Made by a program: the position numbers and the translations under genes. Source: Anaerolineae bacterium (GTDB lineage Bacteria > Chloroflexota > Anaerolineae > B4-G1 > SLSP01). Taken from it: a DNA stretch of 47,519 bases. The stretch is taken from assembly GCA_026991395.1 (NCBI GenBank), contig JALXBP010000101.1, positions 1 through 47,519 of the forward strand, written 5' to 3'. The notes beneath the pieces were generated by a model. It was not told the DNA's origin and did not search any database. It saw only the letters and a list, made by a program, of their open reading frames with translations. Every line of letters begins with the position of its first letter. The first letter of the stretch is position 1. Of this stretch, positions 35,723 to 43,856 are shown piece after piece.

Positions 35723-38412
35723 CGTTCCTCCTCCCTCCCGCTCTCGTCCTCGATCCACGCATGCATCGCCTCACCCAGGCGGATAGCCGCGTACGATGCA
35801 CCGAGGGTCGTGCGCAAGGAGCGCACCAACTGTTGCAAGAGATGTTCCACGTCGGCAGCACGCTGCATCTGATCGGAAAGCTCGCGCACTTGCCGCTCGC
35901 GCTCGGCCATATGCTGCGCATGCTCCACGAGGAAGATGTTCTGCAAGGCTACGGCGGCTGCTTCCGCGATCACCCGCAAGAGCCGCTTTTCCTGCTCCGA
36001 GAAGCGGTGCAGTCGCCCCACCGACTCGATGAAGAGCCAGCCCCAGCGCTCGCCTGCCGCGATCAGCGGGACGATGGCGATACTGGACACACCGGATTCC
36101 AGGAAGATGCGCCTGTCCGCCTCCGGTATCGGCGCAGCGGAGAGATCATCGAAGAAGAGCGGCGTATCGCTCCGGGTGGTGATGGATGGCAAGGTGAACT
36201 CGTGGCCAAGGCTCGCCCGCATAGGATCATCCTTCGCCGCACCCCAGAAGGCGGCGAAGAGACCGCGCCCGTCGCCCTGGTCCATCATCACGATGCAGCG
36301 GTCCAGTTCGCCATGGAAAAGGCCCTCTGCCAAAGCCTCGGCGATCTCTCCCGGCTCCTGCGCCGCGGCAACCTGGCGCTGCAGGCGGTAGAGCAACTCG
36401 GCCTCGACGAGGAGCTGCTGGGACTCGGTGAAGAGACGGGCCTCCTCGAGCGTCGTCGCGATCATCGCTGTGGCGGCCTGCACCACCTCCAAATCGGCAG
36501 GACGCGGCTGCGAGGGCCACTTCAGGCGCAGGCGACCGATGACCTCACCAGGACGCGGCTCCAGGGGGAACTCCATCGTAACGTGCTCTCCCTCTTCGTG
36601 GCCGACATCGGGGAAAGCGATACCGTCGGCAGGGTGAACGTGAACGCCGTCGAAGAAGTAGTGCAACGTGCGGCGAGCCTGGACCAACTCGCGCCAGTGG
36701 CTCAGGCTGCGCTCGACGATCAAACGGTTGAGCTCCTGCAGGCGCTCCCGCGCCTCCCGAAGCAGGCGAATGTTGGTCAACGCAAGGGCCAGTTGATCGG
36801 CCAACATCTGCATCGTGAAGATGTCGCCCTCCTCGAAAGCGTTCGGCGCGGTGGCCTGCACATCCAGGACACCGATGATCTCATCTTCGACACGCAAAGG
36901 CAGGGCCATCTCGGCCTGTGTCTGCGGCAGATAGGGGTTATCGAAGAAGACAACGTCCTCCGACGTCGCCTGTGCGATGCGCGGACGCCCCGTCGAAGCC
37001 ACGTAGCCCACGATGCCCGTTTCACCGATGCGCAGACGATGCCCTTGCTCCACCATCTTCCTGCCTCCCTCCGAAGAGGCGGCCTGCAAAACCATATAGG
37101 CTCCGCGAGCATCGCGCAGGAAGATGCCGACGTGGTAAAAGCCGAGTTCTTCGGTCATCCGCTCGGCCATTTCCTGCATAAGCTCGTCGGGCTCACGCAT
37201 AGATGCGGCCAAACGGGAAAGGGAGGCCACCGCAGCGAGCAGGCGAGAACGACGATCCAACTCCGCCGTCCGCTCCTCGATGCGCCGACCCATCTGCTCC
37301 ATCAGTTCCTTCAGACGCCGACGCATCTGCTCGACGCCCTCGGCCAGGTCGCCGATCTCGTCATCGCTGGTGACGGTTACCGGATGATCGAGATCGCCGG
37401 AGGCCAGGTGGCGCACGGCAATATCCAGGTCGCCCACAAGAGCCAGCCGGCTTTCCAGAAGCCAGCGGATGAGCCAGCTTCCCAGGACGATGATGACTGC
37501 GGAAAGGAAGAGATAGAGGCCCAGGTCCTGCTGCTGCCCGGTGATGAACGCGCTCTCATCGTAGAACACATCGATGATGCCGATGATGGTGCCGCTGTAA
37601 TCGCGCAGGGGATAGGTAAAGACAAGCTCGTGCCGCGTCCCGACAACCTTGGGGGTTATCACGGCGTTCCGCTCTCCCTCCAGCACGGGACGGTAGGCCT
37701 CCTGCTGCAACATCACCGGTTCGGTCAACGTCGAGGCCCACGCGATCATCGAGCCCTCGTTGGCCTCCGTCGCGAGCGACTCGTCCAGACTGATGACGGA
37801 GGCATAGCGAGGCAGAAGCCATATCACCCAATCCGCCGAGGAGGTCTCCTTGAGCAAAGCGAGATAGCGATCGTCGATCCCCATCCCCACCTCGACGGAA
37901 CCGACGTGCTGCCCCCGGTAGAAAACCGGGACGACGGCACGCATGCCCAAACCGGCACGCCCGACTTCCAGCCCGGCCAGCGGGCGCTTTTCCGTGTTGA
38001 CACGCACGATCATCGGACGTATGGAGGAGAGATCATCCCCCCAGGAGTCCGGTGCATGCAAGCGCAAAAAGGAGGTGGCCGGAGGCAGATGGAACTGAGC
38101 CTGCTGGATACTCACATCCTCTTTGAGCGCCTCGTAAGAGGGCATAACCAGTTGAAGCAAGGTCTCGCGATCGCGCTCGGCCAAAGCCCGCGCATAGGCC
38201 GGATTATTAGCCCAGTCTACGGCGATGGCCTTGGAAGCAACCTCGACAAGTCCCAGGTGCGTATTCCAGTCACTGATCAAAGCGGCACTCTTTTCATGGA
38301 TAGTGCGCCGGTAAGTAACAGCCCGTCTCTGTATCAGCAAAAGTACGAGGAGCACGGTTGCGGCCAGGAAGAACCCCAAGAGCGGAAAAAGGACCTTGCG
38401 CAAGAGCTTCAT
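35719..38412 (-). CDS. dCache-HAMP-GAF membrane sensor without output domain
   Basis: This 897-residue protein has TM1 at about 7-27 and a large extracytoplasmic domain to about 300. GLEVGRAGLGMRAVVPVF followed by GQHVGSVEVG is characteristic of the dCache_3 type of double Cache ligand-binding domain. TM2 (about 303-325), HAMP (LASGDLDHPVTV, DEIGDLAEGVEQM) and a coiled coil follow. A standard GAF has NPYLPQTQAEMALPL. The Trp-type unit (LSHWRELVQARR), a further divergent GAF and the common tail (SLRTTLGASYAAIRL) complete it. dCache_3 occurs in chemoreceptors and kinases, but here no signalling enzyme follows. The start overlaps the upstream stop (ATGA), with GGAGG 9 nt upstream. Confidence 0.9.
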   Translation of the reverse strand: MKLLRKVLFPLLGFFLAATVLLVLLLIQRRAVTYRRTIHEKSAALISDWNTHLGLVEVASKAIAVDWANNPAYARALAERDRETLLQLVMPSYEALKEDVSIQQAQFHLPPATSFLRLHAPDSWGDDLSSIRPMIVRVNTEKRPLAGLEVGRAGLGMRAVVPVFYRGQHVGSVEVGMGIDDRYLALLKETSSADWVIWLLPRYASVISLDESLATEANEGSMIAWASTLTEPVMLQQEAYRPVLEGERNAVITPKVVGTRHELVFTYPLRDYSGTIIGIIDVFYDESAFITGQQQDLGLYLFLSAVIIVLGSWLIRWLLESRLALVGDLDIAVRHLASGDLDHPVTVTSDDEIGDLAEGVEQMRRRLKELMEQMGRRIEERTAELDRRSRLLAAVASLSRLAASMREPDELMQEMAERMTEELGFYHVGIFLRDARGAYMVLQAASSEGGRKMVEQGHRLRIGETGIVGYVASTGRPRIAQATSEDVVFFDNPYLPQTQAEMALPLRVEDEIIGVLDVQATAPNAFEEGDIFTMQMLADQLALALTNIRLLREARERLQELNRLIVERSLSHWRELVQARRTLHYFFDGVHVHPADGIAFPDVGHEEGEHVTMEFPLEPRPGEVIGRLRLKWPSQPRPADLEVVQAATAMIATTLEEARLFTESQQLLVEAELLYRLQRQVAAAQEPGEIAEALAEGLFHGELDRCIVMMDQGDGRGLFAAFWGAAKDDPMRASLGHEFTLPSITTRSDTPLFFDDLSAAPIPEADRRIFLESGVSSIAIVPLIAAGERWGWLFIESVGRLHRFSEQEKRLLRVIAEAAAVALQNIFLVEHAQHMAERERQVRELSDQMQRAADVEHLLQQLVRSLRTTLGASYAAIRLGEAMHAWIEDESGREEER

Positions 38413-40349
38413 CGTTGCCCGCCTCCTTCCCCGGCCCCTTCCTGCGCCGAGGGGGGCGCAGGCTCCTCACTTTCGGGGACGACCTCGATCATCGCATAGT
38501 CGATGTCGAGATGCTTCCCCAGGTAGCGCACAGCCTCCTTCAGAATGGTCTCGGGTTCCACGAGCGACTGGAGTTGTTTGCGCACTCGTCCCACCGTCTG
38601 CTCGACGTAGGCTCGCTCCCGAATCTCTTCCAACAGACGGGCGTTTTCCAGAGCCTGCGCGATGTCGGCGACGGCAGCCTCCACCAGCCTCACCTCCGAA
38701 GCCGTCCACGGACGTGACGGCTCTCGATGGATGCGCAAGCGGCCGATGGCAAAGCCTCCCCAGACCAGGGGCACCGAAAGCGTGTTGGCTTCGGTGGAGA
38801 CCTCTGCACTGCTCGGCGCATGCTCACCGGTCAGCGGTTCGCGAATCGGCTGAACGGTAATGGAATCAAAGCGATAGCCGTAGAGACGGGAGCGCCACCG
38901 CCGCCACGCCTCCCCCGTCTCCTGCGTGCGAAGGGCACGTGCTTCCTCCAACGCGGCCTGACTGGCTCGATAGAGGCGGGCATTATCAATGGCGACGGCC
39001 AATTGGTTGGCCAGCACGCGCAGCGTCGCCACGTCCTCCGCCGAGAAGGCCGCTGGCTCCTTGCTCTGCACATCCAGCACACCGACGATGTGGCCGCGGG
39101 CATTCATCGGCACCGCCATCTCCGAGCGCGTCTCCGGCAGATCGGGGTTCGATACCCAGACGACATCGACATCCACATCCGAAGCCACACGCGGGCGACC
39201 GGTCTGCGCCGCGTAGCCGACGACCCCCTGGCCGATGCGCAGGCGATGCTTGCGGGCCAGCATCCGCTTGCCGCCCTCGGAGGAAGCCGCCCGCAAGACG
39301 ACCCACGTCTGGGATTCGTCGATGAGGAACAGACCGACGTGGTAAAAGCCAAAGTAACGCGCTACCATCCGCGCCGACTCGTCCAGCAGGGTATCGACAT
39401 CGAGGATGGTCGAGGCAATACGCCCGATCTGCGCCGTCGCCGCCAGGTAACTTGCCCGGCGCTCCGTCGCCTGCCGGGTCCTCTCCAGTTCCTCCTCGAC
39501 GGTGCTGACCCTTCCTTCCAAAATCTGCGCGGCCTCGTTCGCCATGTCGATCAGCGCGGTCTCCACGTTCAGCCCTGCGGGCGGCTGATAGCGACGACTC
39601 AGGTCGCCGACGAGGACATTTTCGACCGGCAGGAAGAAAGCATGGAGAGGAAGAAGGGTCTTCTGCGTTACCCATCGGCTGAGCGCTATCGCCAGGAAGA
39701 TGCTCAGGAGCACCATCACCAGGACGACAACCCACATTCTCGCAACGATGGTATCCAGGACGTAGAGAGGATAGTACACGCCGAGGAAGCCGACGGGCCT
39801 GCCTCCTTCGAAGAACAGTTTGTAGGCGGCCAGATACTGATGTCCGACACGTATCCTTCCCGATGCTCGAAGGCCGCCTATCCAGATATCCTCCTTCCCC
39901 ACGGTGGCCGGGTCGAAGGGGATTTCACACGGCAAACCTTCGTAATGCTCCACCCCGTCCCCCGAAGTGTGAGAAACCCCAAGAATGATGTTGCAGTTTC
40001 CATCGGCGGGCAGACGGGCAAGGAAGAGTTGATCGGCATGAGTGGCGAGCAGGGTTTTCTCCAGATAGGCATCCGTCTCGCGCAGCAATGCCTCGTCCTC
40101 GTAGAGCGGCTGCGTCAGCAGTGATGAAGGGACCCCGTTGGCGGCCATCTGCAGCGTGCTGACGGCATCGTCCTGGATGTGCTGAGTCAGCAAGCTGTGC
40201 AGCGAGCGAAAGAGAGTCGCGACGAAGACAAGGAGAACGGCGAGGACGACAGCGCCCGTCAGTATGCTCACCATCAAGGCACGGCGGCGCAACAGATGAT
40301 CGATCTGGGCCCGATATTCTTCCACGGAGCGGTTAGCCTCGACCGTCAC
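38409..40349 (-). CDS. two-TM HAMP-GAF sensor with cysteine-containing extracytoplasmic domain, no output domain
   Basis: This 646-residue protein starts at a GTG (40349), one base after the upstream stop, with GGAGG about 6 nt before it; a longer frame lies inside the previous gene. TM1 is near 24-46. The extracytoplasmic Cache-like domain ends with YLAAYKLFFEGGRPVGFLGV and contains two cysteines (GNCNI and GLPCEI) that could pair. TM2 and a HAMP-like region follow. A standard GAF ([27 protein letters not shown]), the Trp-type unit (GEAWRRWRSRLYGYRF) and the common tail (AVRYLGKHLDIDYAMIEVVP) complete it. It resembles a truncated kinase, but no histidine-kinase residue is present. Confidence 0.87.
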   Translation of the reverse strand: MTVEANRSVEEYRAQIDHLLRRRALMVSILTGAVVLAVLLVFVATLFRSLHSLLTQHIQDDAVSTLQMAANGVPSSLLTQPLYEDEALLRETDAYLEKTLLATHADQLFLARLPADGNCNIILGVSHTSGDGVEHYEGLPCEIPFDPATVGKEDIWIGGLRASGRIRVGHQYLAAYKLFFEGGRPVGFLGVYYPLYVLDTIVARMWVVVLVMVLLSIFLAIALSRWVTQKTLLPLHAFFLPVENVLVGDLSRRYQPPAGLNVETALIDMANEAAQILEGRVSTVEEELERTRQATERRASYLAATAQIGRIASTILDVDTLLDESARMVARYFGFYHVGLFLIDESQTWVVLRAASSEGGKRMLARKHRLRIGQGVVGYAAQTGRPRVASDVDVDVVWVSNPDLPETRSEMAVPMNARGHIVGVLDVQSKEPAAFSAEDVATLRVLANQLAVAIDNARLYRASQAALEEARALRTQETGEAWRRWRSRLYGYRFDSITVQPIREPLTGEHAPSSAEVSTEANTLSVPLVWGGFAIGRLRIHREPSRPWTASEVRLVEAAVADIAQALENARLLEEIRERAYVEQTVGRVRKQLQSLVEPETILKEAVRYLGKHLDIDYAMIEVVPESEEPAPPSAQEGAGEGGGQR

Positions 40350-40350
40350 T

Positions 40351-41982
40351 TTAGACCTCCTCCAACGCCAGTGGTTCGATGTAGAGCGAGACCTCCTGGG
40401 CGCTAAGCAGACGCCCCAGTTCGCGCACACTGGCCTCCATCACCGAGCGCATCGAGAGATTGGCCCACACCCGGTCGTTCAAGGTGCGCAAAGCCTCCTC
40501 CTCGAGGGCACGCCGTCGGCTGTCCAGGAGCAGATAGGTATTCTCCAGAACCATCGCGATACGCCGTACCGCCTCACCGACATCGGTTACCTTGTCGGAG
40601 GTCCAGCGATCGGCGAGGAGGGCCAACGCCCCAAGGTAGATGCCCCGCCAGATGAGCGGGAAGACGAGGATTTCGCCCTGCCCCGTCTCCGACGGCTCCA
40701 ACTGATATGTCCGTCTCTCCCGCGCCGACTCGATCATCCGATCGACCTGGGCTTTCGGCAAAGCCCCCAATTCCACATGGTGCCTCATCGATTCCTCGAT
40801 ATTGCCGACCAGCGTCTTGCCGTAGAGGCGGGTAAGCTGCGTCATTCGGCGCTCCAGCTCCTCGACCATCCGCAGGGCATCGATGGCGTAAGCCACCTCA
40901 TCGGCGAAGAGCAGCAGGGCACGCCGCACCTCTTCGTCCGGCTCCTCGCGGAAATGCAGCACGACGACGCCGATCGCATCACCGCGCACGCTGAGCGGTA
41001 TGGCCCAGCGGTGAGGGCAGGGCTCATCGGTCTCCTCGGTATGCTCCCAGACATCCTTGCCCATCAAGACGGCCTTGCCCTTGGCGGAGATGGCCGCTAT
41101 CGGCTCGAAAGAGGTCGTCGCTACATCAACGGTCGCCTCCGAAGAACCGATCAGCCGCAGCGAATCCAGCATAGTGTTGACGGCGAAGAACTCGACACGA
41201 CAAAGATCGAAAGCATCCCGCACCAAGGCGGGCACCTCGCGCATAAAGCTTTCCACGTCCCGGAAGCGATACATCGCATGGGAAAGCTCGACCAGCTTCT
41301 CCATCTGCTCAGCGAGGTAGCGATGCTGTTCGGCCAGGCGCTCTGCCTCCCGACGGCTGACTACTACGGCATCCATATTCCGGCGGGCGATGCCGATCGC
41401 GTGTACCAGCCGCCCGAAAAGGAATTCCAGGGAAGCCATGACGCTCAACGCAAAGATGACGAGAATGGCCGTATGGACGGCGATGTACAAAGGCGACGAG
41501 ATATACTCAACGGCGAGAGGTTGAGGGTTGAGGTAAAAAAGCGCCATATAAGCAGCATAAGCAAAGAGAGCCACGGCGCTCCAGAAACGCGCATAGCTGG
41601 GACGCAAAAGCATAGCTGCGAAGATGATGAAAGCGAAAGTGAGGAGGCGGGCATCTCCAATCAGCGGCGAGTAGATCATATTGAGGAAGATCAAAAGGGC
41701 GAAGAGGCCCAGCAAGACGCCTACACGCACCTTGTGAGGCACCCGATGGGAAAAAGCCACGTAAACAAGGAAAGCAGAGAGGAAGAGATAGAAAACACTC
41801 AGCAGAGGATGCTGCGGCCGGATGCGGAAAAAGACCAGCACGGCCATGGGTACGCCGAGCACGGCGATGACCCGCATCACACGGGTCGTCAACTGCTCGC
41901 GCCAACGGAGCATCAGCTCGTAGATCGCCTGCTCCTCCACGGTGAGCCGGGCCTGCGTTTCCCCCTCATACGCCTCGTTCAT
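40351..41982 (-). CDS. six-TM sensor with divergent GAF, no output domain
   Basis: This 543-residue protein has about six hydrophobic helices between residues 35 and 205, a coiled coil, and a divergent GAF (SFMREVPALVRDAFDLCRVE, HRWAIPLSVRGDAIGVVVL). A weak version of the second GAF-like module follows, where the Trp-Arg motif is not conserved (LVFPLIWRGIYLGALALLA). The C-terminus is the common tail (ASVRELGRLLSAQEVSLYI). The ATG at 41982 has AGGAGAGG upstream and overlaps the preceding stop (ATGA). In-frame codons up to 42135 belong to the overlapping upstream gene and are excluded. The ligand and partner are unknown. Confidence 0.84.
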   Translation of the reverse strand: MNEAYEGETQARLTVEEQAIYELMLRWREQLTTRVMRVIAVLGVPMAVLVFFRIRPQHPLLSVFYLFLSAFLVYVAFSHRVPHKVRVGVLLGLFALLIFLNMIYSPLIGDARLLTFAFIIFAAMLLRPSYARFWSAVALFAYAAYMALFYLNPQPLAVEYISSPLYIAVHTAILVIFALSVMASLEFLFGRLVHAIGIARRNMDAVVVSRREAERLAEQHRYLAEQMEKLVELSHAMYRFRDVESFMREVPALVRDAFDLCRVEFFAVNTMLDSLRLIGSSEATVDVATTSFEPIAAISAKGKAVLMGKDVWEHTEETDEPCPHRWAIPLSVRGDAIGVVVLHFREEPDEEVRRALLLFADEVAYAIDALRMVEELERRMTQLTRLYGKTLVGNIEESMRHHVELGALPKAQVDRMIESARERRTYQLEPSETGQGEILVFPLIWRGIYLGALALLADRWTSDKVTDVGEAVRRIAMVLENTYLLLDSRRRALEEEALRTLNDRVWANLSMRSVMEASVRELGRLLSAQEVSLYIEPLALEEV

Positions 41983-43856
41983 ACCGTCCTCTCCTCTTCG
42001 GGTAAGATGTGCGGCATAATGTCCAGCCGCACGCCCTTCGCGCCGGAGTACTGAAGGAGGATCGTCGCAGCATTCTCCGCCAGCAGGGAAAGTTCGAAGA
42101 TTCCCATCAGCTCCTCGGTGAAGGCGTAGAGCCACCGTTCACGACGAGCCGCCCCCTCTACCGTCTGGAGGAGGAAGGTGCGGGCCAGCGCCGTCCCCGC
42201 CATATCGGCCATAGCGACGTAGAGACGCCGCTCGACCGAACCGAAACGATGTCGGCGCTGATAGAGCAGGTAGAACATAGCCTCATGCCGTTCGTCGATG
42301 TGGATCGGAATCAGCGCCAAGCCGCCCTCATCCTCCAGTTCCATCCTCTGCCACTCCGCCGCGAAGACCTCATCGTCGGCGACGTCCTCGGCTTTCTCCA
42401 GGAAGAGCGGCTCATCGACCTCGAAAAGGTGCCGGAGCAAGGGCTCCATACCCTCCTGCGCCGTCTCGTCCTCGGGGAAGTAGAGATGTTCGCCTTGCAC
42501 CTGGGCCACGACCGAGATGTGCCCGCTTTCCCTGTCCCGCAGATAGAGCACGGCCTGCGAAGGATGATAATCCTGCACCGTGCGCATCATAGCCTCGTAG
42601 ACGTCGCGTGTCGTCGTCGCCCCGGAAAGCTGCCGCACCATCTGGTAGAAGACGCTGGTCGCCTCCAGTTGCGCCGCCTCGCTGCGCAGCCGGAGCGCAT
42701 TGTTGATCGCCACGGCCAATTGCGCCGCGAGGAAGGTCAGCGCCCGCACATCATCCTGGTCGAAGGCCGCCTCCTCCGTGCTCTGCACATCCAGCACGCC
42801 GATCAGCCGGTTGCCGACCATCAGAGGCAGGGCAACCTCGGAACGGGTCGCGGGCAAGAAGGGGTTGGCAAAATGGACGGCGTCCTTACCCACATCCAGC
42901 GCCACCCGCGGCTCGCGGTGGATCAAGACCCAGCCGACCATACCCTCGCCCCGGCGCAGACGGTGGCCGTGCTCCAGCATCTGCCGCCCTCCTTCGGACG
43001 AGGCCGCCCGCAGCACGGCCCATTCCTCCGTCTCATCCACCAAGAAGATACCGGTGTGGTAGAAGCCGAAAGACTGCGAGATGAGAAAGGCCGCCCGCTC
43101 GAGGAGTTGCTCCGGATCGAAGATGGAGCCGACGACCTGGGCGACCTTCGCGCCCGCTTCCAGGTGCGCGACGCGCCGCTGAGCCGTGTAATTCAGGTCG
43201 CGCATAGCCTGCACCTGCTTGTCCAGCTCGTTCTGCATCCTGTGCAACGAGGCTGCCCGGCGTGCCGTTTCCTCCAGTGCCCGAGACATATGCTCCACGA
43301 AGATACTTTCCGAAACGACGAGGATCGCTCCCATCATCACCACGACGATCAGCCCTCCGGTACGGATGGCCCGCACCTCCGGCGACCACAGGTCGGGGAC
43401 CAGATAGCTTTGCAGAAGGTGGCCGGGAACGAGGAGGGTCACCGTTGTTATGAAGACGGCCAGGAACCCCCACTTGCGCCCGAAGAAGAGCGTCGCCAAG
43501 GCGGGAAAGGCCACATAGAAGGCACGCATATCCTCTTCCCACGAGGTGGTCATCATATCGAAGGTGCCAAGTGCATAGAGGGCAACGACGATCAGCCCGG
43601 CCCGCCATCGGTAATCGAGGCCCCGCACGAAGGTCGCAACAAGGACGACGAGGTACATAGCGACGTAGAAGACGATCAAGCTGTACCGGCCCTGCAACCC
43701 GACGGCGTAGCTCCCGCCGATGAGCAACAGGAAGCCGAGCGCCGAGATGAGGTAGAGGAGTTGCTGCACCGCCTCCGCCCGCATCTGATGAAGGATCGCC
43801 TGTCCGGAGAGAGGCTCCTCCGCGATAGTCGTCTCGTCGATCGTTACATCGCTCAT
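41979..43856 (-). CDS. six-TM double-GAF sensor without output domain
   Basis: This 625-residue protein has about six hydrophobic helices (33-195) and a coiled coil. A standard GAF (FYHTGIFLVDETEEWAVLRA, NPFLPATRSEVALPL, GVLDVQSTEEAAF) and a second, divergent GAF (DYHPSQAVLYLRDRES) follow. The C-terminus (LYAFTEELMGIFELSLLAEN) looks like a diverged form of the common tail. The Trp-type module is absent. The ATG at 43856 overlaps the kinase stop (ATGA), with GGAAGG about 9 nt upstream. It is translated directly after the membrane kinase, so it is a natural candidate partner for it. Confidence 0.87.
   Translation of the reverse strand: MSDVTIDETTIAEEPLSGQAILHQMRAEAVQQLLYLISALGFLLLIGGSYAVGLQGRYSLIVFYVAMYLVVLVATFVRGLDYRWRAGLIVVALYALGTFDMMTTSWEEDMRAFYVAFPALATLFFGRKWGFLAVFITTVTLLVPGHLLQSYLVPDLWSPEVRAIRTGGLIVVVMMGAILVVSESIFVEHMSRALEETARRAASLHRMQNELDKQVQAMRDLNYTAQRRVAHLEAGAKVAQVVGSIFDPEQLLERAAFLISQSFGFYHTGIFLVDETEEWAVLRAASSEGGRQMLEHGHRLRRGEGMVGWVLIHREPRVALDVGKDAVHFANPFLPATRSEVALPLMVGNRLIGVLDVQSTEEAAFDQDDVRALTFLAAQLAVAINNALRLRSEAAQLEATSVFYQMVRQLSGATTTRDVYEAMMRTVQDYHPSQAVLYLRDRESGHISVVAQVQGEHLYFPEDETAQEGMEPLLRHLFEVDEPLFLEKAEDVADDEVFAAEWQRMELEDEGGLALIPIHIDERHEAMFYLLYQRRHRFGSVERRLYVAMADMAGTALARTFLLQTVEGAARRERWLYAFTEELMGIFELSLLAENAATILLQYSGAKGVRLDIMPHILPEEERTV

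Noticed and set aside
38409-40349. Frameshifted or truncated histidine kinases among the outputless sensors
   Set aside because: Ten genes end in the same kind of tail with intact stops that overlap the next start. This is a designed architecture, not repeated random truncation, and no kinase remnants follow in other frames.
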